Assembly (NCBI GenBank): GCA_002633005.1
Contig: NMRA01000004.1
Span: forward strand, 1,595,144 to 1,659,143
Source: Phoronis australis
Lineage: Eukaryota > Phoronida > Phoronidae
Length of the DNA: 64,000 nucleotides
Reading direction: 5' to 3'
Positions within the stretch are counted from its first letter, which is position 1, and each line of letters opens with the position of its first letter. The translations under genes and the position numbers were made by a program. This document shows, piece by piece, positions 37,401 to 49,400 of this stretch. The notes beneath the pieces are model-generated. The model saw only the letters and a program-made list of their open reading frames with translations, ran no database searches and was not told the origin of the DNA.

Positions 37401-40400
37401 GATATGACTTAAGTTATGCTGTGTGGTGGCGCCACTTACTGAGATGTAAAAACCACGACCTGTGTGAAAAACCAAGATGTCCACAACAAATCAAACAGAA
37501 ACGGTCAAACGATATCATTTATTGGAGAAAAAATAGACGGGACTTATGAATCAAGTGGACTGTTCAGAAATAGTGCTGAGATACGGTAGTTGTAGTCATG
37601 GTCTACCTATGTCTGTAAGAGACGAATGTACTGAGAACACTCAATATTTTGCATTTTGCACACAGGCGTCCTCAGATTCTGATCGTCCCCAATACACTAG
37701 GCCTACATATAATACTAAGAGGTATGACACTCGGGACTAGAAGTTCCAGGGGTGCTTCGATTCAGCCGTCCATATCAAACACATAACTCAATAAATTTAC
37801 ACAAAACTGGGGTTCAACAAACCATGAGAAATTGTTCTTTCTAATAATACAATTCACGGTGTCCTGCTCCAGCGAGTTCGCAAGAAATTCGCAGTCAAAG
37901 CACAAAAATGTTCCCAAAAAGCCCAAACACACTTCGCACTTTGACAGTTCGAGGTCAAGGACTGTACGGAAATTACCGATGAATTACGTGACTTTACGCG
38001 ACCAACCGGCTATTTCCGTACCGTCCTTGACCTTGAACCGTCAAAGTGCGAATGGGTGTTTGGGCTTTTTGGGAACATTTTTGTGCTTTGACAGCGAATT
38101 TTTTGCGAACTCCCAGGAGCAGGACACCGTGAATGGTATTATACGAAAGAGCACTTTCTCATCATGGTTTGTTGAACCTCTGTTTTGTGTAAATTTATTA
38201 AGTTATGTGTTTAATATGAACGGCTGAATCGAAGCAACCGTGGAATTTCTCAGTAGTCCCGAGTGTCATACATGTACCTTGTGGTAGTATATATTGTATT
38301 GGGGACGCGATCAGAAGCTGAGGACGCCTGTGATTTTGCATAAGATGTCTTGGTTCCTTGATAACCTCATAGACAGGTCAATGGGACTCCGTGGTCACAA
38401 AAGAACTGAGGACTACTGTTACAGTCGTCGCCGAAATTCTGCAGGCCACCGTACATTCGCTCTTTCTAATGTCTTGTACCTCAAAGGCACAAAACTTCCG
38501 ATGCAATTTTTAATGTTAGAAAACCAATAAATGAGCACGACCACAGCAAACTGGTGTCATCTAATTGTTCCCATAGAAACTACTAAGGTTACGAGAGATT
38601 TGGCATCTTGCGTCCATCAGATATTGTGTCAAGGTCAAATCTCGTTGGTACCAAAGGCTGTCCTTAAATGGACTTCGCCGGTTCCGCCGGGTCAACCGGC
38701 TAAGGTTGGTTTGCAAGTTGTCACGGTTATAAAAAACAAGCAGATTAGTGTTTTAGTCAAAACAGATAAAGTCAATCAAGTGTAGCCACTGGATCTCAAC
38801 TACTACAATTTACCTTCAAATGTAGGAGAGTGTGGTTTACCATCGCCTGGTTCGATGACGCAAACAGTCATGTCACTCTCTATACCACCGAACTTGTTCA
38901 ACATGCACGTGTACACTGCAGAACCTGTGGGTAAATTTAAAGCCTTCAGTCGTTTCCCAAATGACACCCAAATGCGCATGCTAATAGCTCTGACTCATCT
39001 CCCTAGATTTCATTCACTAAGGGCTACATGAACTGACTGAGTCTCCCGCGTTCTGTCTTAAACTGCATGACACCACACTGTATCCTTAACAGGCTGTTCT
39101 GAGAGACCCTCCCAAAGTTACGTCGTCTCAATCATGATTCCACAGAAGATGAATCACAAACTTAATGCTCAATCAGTTTATTATTATACTTTCTAGCTCA
39201 CTCTTCAATACTACATGTATGTAGAGTAAATCGTGAGTACATGTATGTTGATATTTCATCATTAAGTCTTGTGTAAATCTGTTCATAATTGAAACAACTT
39301 CCCATGTTTAACCTGAAGACGTACACGTACAGTGTGTAGCCATAGTACAGTTTGAAAGCAGTTCGTTTTCGATTCCCTGAATGTGAAATACGTCCAGATG
39401 TAATGCTTTCTAACGCTTTCTTTGCTTAACTGTTATTATTGCACATTGAAATAAACATTAAAAAATGAAATCACTGAATGTCCAAAGGAAATCGGCTAAC
39501 CAGTGTCATAGCAGGACGAATAGTGTACTACATTGGGACACGAAGTCAACATACATGTACTGTACGCTATATTGTTCTGCCTTCCCAGAGTTCAAAAGCG
39601 ACATCTGGTTGATCCAATTTCAAATTCTGGTAGTCAAGCCGGGCAGAGCAAATTAAGACGAAACACAATTTCTCCCATTCACGGCCATTTAGCGACGTTG
39701 GGCTGCTACACGTACAATTGTGATTTGATCATTCAACGGAATGGTGATTGCAAAGAATTAAAAACCCTGTGAAATTCGACTGCTATGAAATCTGGATCCA
39801 AGTTACGTGTACACTGTAAGTGGAGATGTTTAACTTATCGTCAATTAGTGACGCACCAAATTTCAACATGTCGCGTTGCCTCGCAAAATGGGTATAAATC
39901 CAAAAGGCAGATATAGGTCAGTGGTTCTCGTCTGTGTTAATTGCTTAAAAAATCGAATCGGTCCTGCGAATTTTTTTACTTGCTTACTTTTACAAAAAAG
40001 AAGTCTACATGAGACGAGCAAAAACGACGCCTGGTTGTTCTTTTTCTTTACTCGTCGCTTGGCAAAACAAGGCGTTTCAAAACTTGCTCAACCTTCCTCA
40101 CTTGCCGTTGTGCAGTTTTTCAGAAACAAACACCAGAACTTGACTGAAATTGAGGTGGGCGGGCGTTTTTTTCAGTTGGTAAGCGAAGGTTCCGAAATGA
40201 GTCGGGCTACTAACTATGCTTTTTTAGTCTTACCGAAAATCAAGATGTAACAGTAATGGCCCTACTACATGTATGAAATAAGCAAAGCGAGTTGACGTCA
40301 ATTCTAAAATACACTGCAGTGACCAAAACACATTGGCTTAGCTAATTGATATAGCCAATTTTAGCGAAGGTCTGACTGTGAGTAGAAATGTTTGTAGACA

Positions 40401-43400
40401 GGGTAATGGTGACTCTGCCTAGTACACAGCAACCAAGGACGAAAGCATGGCGACTATTTCTATCAGCAAACTGACTGGCAATGACTACCATGGCACCAAG
40501 TTTTAATAACAAAATGGTTTAGCCCTCCTGATAATTCCCCACGGAGGGAAGGCTACTAATGAATTCGGCTTCCGGCCAGCCGTCATGACGGGAAATTCCC
40601 AGTCATTTTGTCTGTACTCTTTTGATGGTGAGTACTGTGTCCTTGCCAGACTTCTAATGCCAACGTCGGAGTAACACATAAAAATCTATGGCTTGGTCAG
40701 GTAACTAAATCGTACCACACCAATTTATTTCGTTTGTCTTCAGTTTCATTTTAGAAGTACGCCCTTTCAAATCCACCACATACCGCTCCTTACCAGGGGG
40801 TTTCTGAACGTCATTAGAAAATATCCAATCCGCTGCCTTCTGTGCGTCGGGTCCAGTGAGGTAGAACTTGCCAAAGTATGACATGTTGAATACTGCCACA
40901 TTGTTTCGACACGACAAGCATTCCCTACCAATCTGGAAAATTGCACAGCAAAATAGCGAGGAAATCACATTCAGTCACCAAGTAGTTTTAGACGCTTTAA
41001 ATAAATGAAAATATGCGGTAACAAAACTTGTCGTCTAGGGAGAGCGTTTCATACAAAATCGAGATCTAACAGGACAAGACAGTACGCAAGACTTATTCTT
41101 AATATATTGCCACAGGTGCATCACTAGGCTCATCGCTTCAGAGGGTGATAACACATGGTTTTAATATGACAAGATCGCTATTATTTCCGGATTTAAGGTG
41201 ATCCCACTGGCGGCAGCTCAGTGACCATTCCTAACATATAGTTGGCATGACCTATTTCTGCACGGGTTTCAGGAAGCACGAATTACATAAATATGGTACA
41301 TGAACGGTTGACCTTACCACGTCGTGGTGAGCAGGAAAGCTGAATGTGTAGTCGTTCTTGAGGAGATCGTAGTAGGAGTTGTTTTGGTTGACAGGATGGC
41401 CATAAGCTCCGTACCAGTCGTAGGGAGGAGGCTGGAAAGATTTACAGTTGCCATACCCACAACGTACATTTTAAAAGAGAACTCAAATATCATACACACA
41501 GCTTGAGAAGGATATCCCACACAATTCAAATGCAGGTTTATTCTTTAGAACGGTGAAGATTTTTGCCATGGAATGCTTCCGCGAAGTAATGATGAAGTGT
41601 TATAACGCGCGTGACCTGAAGCAGCTCCTCGATCTGACGAGGATTGGTATTAACTTTAAATTTAAAAATTAAAATGCAAAACTTGGATAGTTATCCGAAA
41701 AGCATTACGTTTGATATTTTTATGAGATCGAAGGTTTACCCCATGCCCCCCACTCCCGAGTAGAATGGGCAACACGTACAGGCACGTGGTAACGTGCACG
41801 TTACCACGTGCCTGTGCGTGATTAATGGTCACTTGGGTTTGTTGACTCATGAGTCAACAAACCCAAGTGACCATTAATCATTACTCAGAAGGTGCACTGT
41901 ATGTTCTTCGCGCATTCTCTTGGCGACCACGTGACCATAATTTCGAGTCATTACAAAACAATTACAGGAACAACTACTTAATTTTTGTGACACTGTACTT
42001 GTAGATGTGTACCCTAAGTAGGATTGGAAATGGTTGTTTTCAAAATTTCCAACAGTAGTATCGAACGGCAAGCTGTAGCACACACATCAGAGGACTGTCG
42101 ATTTTCGTTATACATCCTAGCATCGCTTGTTGAATTCCACCTACCTTAACTGGTCCCTGGTCTGAGAACCAGCCAGGCCTCTCCCAGCCCTGCCGTTCTT
42201 GATAGTGACAACCAGCGGAAGCAAGTTCCTGAAAATCACGTAGAGGGAGACCGCCTACAGACCATTGCAAACAGACGATAACAATCGGGAACACAAGTTA
42301 ACGATGTATGGTGTTAGTGGAGTTACTAGATTTCTCATGTCCTCTTTATACTACATTTCACGTCATAGTCATTCGCAAAGTAAAAAAGGTGGCTATAGAC
42401 ATGATTTCGAGTTTGTTTGATCAGGCTAATACCACTAAGCCCATACCTCGTAAAGCGGGTCCAGTCTCATATTACGACTTGCCAAAGGTTCGTCATGAAT
42501 AAAGACGGTGGAGTAGTTCGTGGCATACGCCTCGTGAGAGCGTTGGCGCATCCAACTCCGGTTGCCGGTGAGTTTTTCAGTAAAACGTCTGATAATCAAA
42601 ACGAGACGAATTATTAGCAGACGTAGGCAGTTCTTCAAGCATTCCTTATTTTGAGAAAGTTTGTATTTTGACACAAAGAGTACTTGGCAGTGTTATCACA
42701 ACTGTCAAATTGAAAATGATCACGTTATTAACCATTTTTAGAAATTTCATGATTCATACACTGATTAAGGTAGAAGCCGCACCTTGGAAAAAGAGAAAGA
42801 AAAAGTCGCAAATTAGTCGAAGTGTCAATACAGCAAGTACTTCAAGCAGAGTATTCAATTAAAGTTATGAAGAAACAATATTCTTCAAAGCGTAGGCGTA
42901 CCGTGCTCAGTCAAAGTGAGTGGTGAAACATTAAGTAACATTGTAATAATCACAAACGCTTGAAACGATGAAGTCATTAAAGGCTAATTACCGGCGAGAA
43001 CAGTTATTTTCTGAGATGAGCCTACACGATTCGAGCCTGCAGTTGCAGCATAACCGTATGCTCTAACCGAGTTAAATCCTTCTCAATAGATTGCAGAGTA
43101 TTGTAACTGTTCCTAACTCGTAAGATCGGTCGACCCTGATTTCGGTTAATGTCAGTCAGACAACGGTGAAAATTGATTGTTTGTAATAAAGTCACAACAC
43201 AACAAATTTCGTTGTTATATGTCTGATCATAGCTAATAACTTCATGAAGTCTTTACTATCTACACTGTATCAACTATCCCAGAATGCATTTTGGCCGCAA
43301 AAACCGATAATGCCCCTTAAAAGGTGGAGGAAAAGACACATTTTCTATGCTACGTATTTCAGATATGTTTTATCGAGAAAAATGACGTCCATGTTCTGAT

Positions 43401-46400
43401 TAAACTGCAAGTATTTTACAACCACTATATGCCCGTGTTATTTTGACAGTGTCACTTTGAATGCATATTAGTGTTCGCCAAAACGTATACGATATTCATT
43501 TGCACACTGAACCCAACCAATAACTTAAATGAAATTAGGGCTGCTTTCCGTAAACCCAAGATACTCGCGAAAACAATTAGTGTGATCACGTGCTTAGTGC
43601 ATGTCGATATGTCGCGAAGAATTGCGTCATCTTGCGTTTACGCGAATTTCTCGAGTTTACGGAACGCAGGTCTGCACACTGGCTCCACCGGTGGGTAGGA
43701 TTGAGAAAGTTGCCTTGTAACATTACCGGATGTCATAGTTATACATATCCAAAGACGGACTTCCGTGGGCCACCCACTCTGCCAGTTGCTGTCCACAACC
43801 GCCACCTAGTGAGAAAACACAAGCATTAAAACTCGTTTGTTGTTGATGGGAAATACGTTCACATTAATTTGCACAGTAACAAGAGCGATGATATCTGTGT
43901 CAATTAGGAGAAAAAGACACTCTTCGAGATGGCATAAAAGACAAATCTGCCGACCAGATAAGACTGAATTTCTTATTAACACATCGGATTATAAACATGA
44001 GTCTATACTGGAGTTATCCCAGGCGGTATTCTAAATCCTACCCAGCAAGTAACGGGAATTGACAATTCTACTGGAGTTGTAAACAAACGAAAATTCACTC
44101 TTTTTGTCAGAAACGTGTGACTGTTGATACTCCAGAACACTTAGCCCACTTACTTAACATCATGCCGGAACTATTGAAGCCGCAGCCGTGATAAAACCCT
44201 CTCACCTCAGGAGACTCGCCCAATAAAGGCTTGTGGTCTGGTGTGAAGGATTCTGGAAATGTCAAGCATATCACGTTCATGAAAATCCCCATACTTAGTC
44301 ACCAAAGTTTATGGAGTCGTATTTATTGAATATATGCGTGAAATTGGCTCCCTTTCTCAGTGACGATGCAATTAGTCTCCTAAACGCGATGTTTGCAAAG
44401 ACTCCAACGCTCCGCAGCCCGGGCCGGCGGAAGGTCTCCCGCTTTCAAGAATTTAGAAAATCCTACCGACCTCCACTGAGATAGAAAATTCAGCCTTGAA
44501 TTATTTATCAAAAATGTAACTCTGTCACATTTTCAATTTTCACACTTATAGGTTTCGTAACTGAACAGAAAAATGTTTCTTACAATTTCGAGGGTCTATA
44601 ATAGTGTTCCGTTTATGGTCTAAAATGCGAAAATCTAGAACAAGCTCAGTTAGAACTGAAAGATTGCTTTATAGGACTTTTGATTCATTCGCTGCGTCAC
44701 CTGTTGGTGTGACTACACAGTACGGTACGCTCTATAGGGCTATTTCTCCAGCANAAACTTATGAAGAAACATTATTCTTCAAAGCGTAGGCGTACCGTGC
44801 TCAGTCAAAGTGAGTGGTGAAACATTAAGTAACATTGTTATAATCACAAACGCTTGAAACGATGAAGTCATTAAAGGCACATTACCGGCGAGAAAAGTTA
44901 TTTTCTGAGATGAGCCTACACGATTCGAGCCTGCAGTTGCAGCATAACCGTATGCTCTAACCGAGCTAAATCCCTCTCAATAGATTGCAGAGTATTGTAA
45001 CTGTTCCTAACTCGTAAGATCCGTCCACCCTGATTTCAGTTAATGACGTTAATGTCAGTCAGACAACGGTGAGAATTGATTTTTTGTAATAAAGTCACAA
45101 CACAACAAATTTCGTTGTTATATTTCTGATCATAGCTAATAACTTCATGAAGTCTTTACTATCTATCAACTATCCGAGAATGCATTTTGGCCGTAAAAAC
45201 CGATAATGCCCCTTAAAAGGTGGAGGAAAAGACACATTTTCTATGCTACGTATTTCAGATATGTTTTAACGAGAAAAATGACGTCCATGTTCTGATTAAA
45301 CTGCAAGTATTTTACACCCACTATATGCCCGTGTTATTTTGACAGTGTCACTTGGAATGCATATTAATGTTCGCCAAAACGTATACGATATTCATTTGCA
45401 CACTGAACCCAACCAATAACTTAAATAAAATTAGGGCTACTTTCCGTAGACCCAAGATACTCGCGAAAACAATGAGTGTGATCACGTGCTTAGTGCATGT
45501 CGATATCTTGCGAAGAATTGCGTCATCTTGCGTTTACGCGAATTTCTCGAGTTTACGGAACGCAGGTCTGCACACTGGCTCCACCGGTGGGTAGAATTGA
45601 AAAAGTTGACTTGTAACATTACCGGATATCATAGTTATACATATCCAAAGACGGACTTCCGTGGGCCACCCATTCTGCCAGTTGCTGTCCACAACCGCCA
45701 CCTAGAGAGAAAACACAAGCATTTAAAACACATCGGATTATAAACATGAGTCTATACTGGAGTTAACCCAGGCGGCATTCTAAATCCTACCCAGCAAGTA
45801 ACGGGAATTGACAATTTTACTGGAGTTGTAAACTGAAACGAAAATTTACTCTTTTTGTCAGAAACGTGTGACTGTTGATACTCCAGAACACTTAGCCCAC
45901 TTACTTAACATCATGCCGGAACTATTGAAGCCGCAGCCGTGATAAAACCCTCTCACCTCAGGAGACTCGCCCAATAAAGGCTTGTGGTCTGGTGTGAAGG
46001 ATTCTGGAAATGTCAAGCATATCACGTTCATGAAAATCCCCATACTTAGTCCCCAAAGTTTATGGAGTCGTATTTATTGAATATATGCGTGAAGTTGTCT
46101 CCCTTTCTCAGTGACGATGCAATTAGTCTCCTAAACGCGATGTTTGCAAAGACTCCAAAGCTCCGCAGCCCGGGCCGGCAGAAGGTCTCCCGCTTTAGAT
46201 AGAATTTAGAAAATCCTACCGACCTCCACTGAGATAGAAAATTCAGCCTTGAATTAATTATCAAAAATGTCACTCTGTCACATTTTCAATTTTCACACTT
46301 ATAGGTTTCGTAACTGAGCAGAAAAATGTTTCTTACAATTTCGAGGGTCTATAATAGTGTTCCGTTTATGGTCTAAAATGCGAAAATCTAGAACAAGCTC

Positions 46401-49400
46401 AGTTAGAACTGAAAGATTGCTTTATAGGACTTTTGATTCATTCGCTGCGTCACCTGTTGGTGTGACTACACAGTACGGTACGCTCTATAGGGCTATTTCT
46501 CCAGCATACAACCTACCAATACAACAATGGCGTAAAAATATATTTCAGAGATATCGAATAATCCATTTCATTGACTTTAAAAATTTCGTACCGGGTCCGC
46601 AAACTGTTGCCTTAATTCCAGTTTCTCCCACGACAGGCACCCTGTTGGCAGCGCCATCTATGCTCACACCAAACACGTCCCAGTCGAGGTCGAACAAAGT
46701 AAAGGCAAAATCCTTTTTCACCTGTCGCGAGAAAATTTTCATAATGCATACTTTCAACTGCACTATAATTCTCTAAAAGGAATAGGAACCTAAACTGAGA
46801 ACGGTTGATCTTTTTTGATAAACGCAGTTTTGTCAAATACCGAGCATGCCAATACATGTAGCTTCATGTCGGAAACAGCATATCCCATTATATGTTCTAT
46901 CATGTTTTACCCACAATGCCACACGCATGTCAAACACTTATCCTGCTATTTGACATTGTTGTGTTATCCCACTGTTTTAAATCCGAAATGCTCACCCCTG
47001 TTGTTATAAAGCCTCCAAATGTGACACTGTAGCGTTGTGTGGACAAGATGGCATACTTATCGTTCATTGCTTATCTGCCTTAACAGCATAAAATGCGTGA
47101 CGTTTTGACAAATAAAGTCATTCGTGCAAAGCATTTTTTTCTACATGTGACACAGAGGAGAGTATTTTAGTACTCTTCTGTTACGTAATTAAAATTGCGC
47201 AAGTTAACACTAATGCACCACTGTAGGTTTACTCGAAGTGTAACTCTAGTAAGGGCCTAAAGCACAGTCTACGCACGCTAGGCCGATTGGCGGTTACTAA
47301 CGCGAAGTCGTATTTGACCATCGGATTGTGTAGACAGTGATTCAAATGTCGACCACGACATCTTAGTGGGAAAACTTGTCTACGCATTCCCATTAGCCGT
47401 GGGAAAAAAACCACCTTGCTTCTTACTGAAAATTTTATTCAGAATGGAACTATCACAAGCGCGCACCCAGGGGGGTGGCTCGGGGGGCTCGAACGACCCC
47501 CCCCCCCCATTTGGCAAAGTGGGCAAAAATTTTCGCCTCAGAAAAATGAGACAAAAATGCAAAAGGAATTTGGCGCGAGCACAATTCGTAGGTATGAACC
47601 TAGTACTTTTTTTCAGGAAAAGGTCCACATAACGCAAAATTCGAGCCCCCCTATATTTTAGCCTGGGTGCGTGCACGTATCAAAGCGGCTTTTGAAGGCA
47701 ATTTATAATAAACATAACTCACTCAAACCTTGTAGACCTAATTACATGTATTAGTTTACTTACATCATCCCAGAATAACGGATTGGGTTCGTATCCACCT
47801 ATCGACACTGTGTCTCCCTGAACTTTAAGGCACATTGAAGCATCATGGTCTCGAACATTTGGCATGTTTCGTATTCCTTCGATCTTTTCCGTCACAACAT
47901 GCGCGTGTTTCATGGCCACCAGGGGAGTCTTTACTCCAGCCATCTGACCAATCAGTGGCGCCCAAACCCCTAGATGACCGAATCGTTTACATAAGGGTAG
48001 GTCAGATAATTAGTCATCACTGGTAGCATGGTTTGGGAAAGATGGCAATTGATAACAAGTGATGGGGTATCAACTTCCGGTGACGTCATCCAGTGATATA
48101 TTTCAAAATATTTAAAAATAAAAAAGACAATCGCGAATTCTTTGCAATTTTAGCGGAATATACCTATAAACAAAAGACAGTCTCACCCCAGCCACTGTTT
48201 AAACTCCGGGATCATCTTTACACGCCACAGAAATCAAAGTTGGCAATGTACTTGTACATGTAATTAAACTGAATAATTGTAACTGCAATTAATGATTTTA
48301 TTCTCGATAGCATTTTCCTAAGGTTGAAATACATGACATTGAACAAACTTGAACGAATATTATTTCTGACTTATCTTTATTCTGACCAATGAATTTTTAT
48401 TTGAATGCATTAAAAAGCATTTTAAATAACTATTCAGAAAATGCAAACAGTACTATGTCCATGGCGCACGTTTAAGAAACGTAAAATTCCTGTAACCAGC
48501 AGCAACTAGCAATATCTTTGTAACACTATCATGAAATTTTGTTGTATGGACATTCTTACCAGTACAATTGACGACTTTGTTTGTTTGAACTTTCCCGCTA
48601 GAAGTCTCCACAGACACCACTCTCTTCACCCCAAAGTCGTCTTCGGATACATTTACGTCGGTGACGTAACTGTCTGTAATAATCTGCGAAATGCGGAAAA
48701 AAATCACCACGTGTACAATTCTTCAAATATCTTTTAAATACCCATTCTCAGTTTAGGAATCAAACCAAAGTCGATGGATCTAGAAAACTGCCTAGAAATC
48801 TAATGGTTAGGCGTTTGTAATCAAGTGGCCTCGTTTTGTTAAAAAACGAAATTGTGTACAATTAAAATAACATTCGACGTGAAATTTTTTCGCCAGAAAC
48901 TGTTGAATATGCTTCTTTATTCATTTACAAATGGCATATGTGGGGTTATCTTCCAAGACCCTTTCGGCCGCCGACTACAATGAGAACTTTAAACATTCAT
49001 GTACATTTAAATAGTAGAAGAAGCGTGACCCTTGTAAAGAAAGTGACCAGTAACTCCCAGGTCTGAGATTTGACACTGCCTTTCCAATACCCATATGAAA
49101 ATGTGGGACGAATGATAACGTTCGAATGAATATGTGCAATGATGTTGCTTTGAAGACCATGACTACCAGCCACGGCAGGGGGCGCAACGCGCGTACTGAT
49201 CTAACAGGTTTTCATCTAACAAGTTAATGTTTTGATGCTATACCGCTAGGCAAAGTGTCATATTTGCCTGGTCAAGACTTGAAATTTACATGAATTCATT
49301 CATCACATGACCGGCCTACGAAATAAATGCTTTTCAGAGACCTACATTGTACATTAATCTACAAAATCATATGGTTACAAGTTTTAGCTTCCCAAAACCA

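Larger units (their letters stand above)
42860..46506. repeat. 1.8-kb direct duplication meeting at an N
   Basis: Copy 1 is 42860-44753 and copy 2 is 44755-46506. They begin with the same ATGAAGAAACAWTATTCTTC words and end with TATTTCTCCAGCA. They differ by scattered substitutions and by an indel of about 150 bp (present near 43830-43985 only in copy 1). Each carries SARDH-A exons 7 and 8 and a tRNA-like SINE head. The single N at 44754 is exactly at the junction. The simplest reading is two allelic contigs placed end to end; a true tandem duplication is the alternative. Confidence 0.92.

Noticed and set aside
38294-38785. Two abutting + strand frames (78 and 84 codons) separated by one stop
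   Set aside because: Part overlaps the right arm of the foldback; no domain recognised, so a decayed gene cannot be supported.
39876-40250. 124-codon + strand open frame inside a SARDH-A intron
   Set aside because: No recognisable domain, a Phe/Lys-rich composition from T/A-rich DNA, and no splice or promoter context.
46357-46776. 139-codon + strand open frame
   Set aside because: It is antisense to SARDH-A exon 6 and runs through the duplicated repeat; the - strand reading is the real one.
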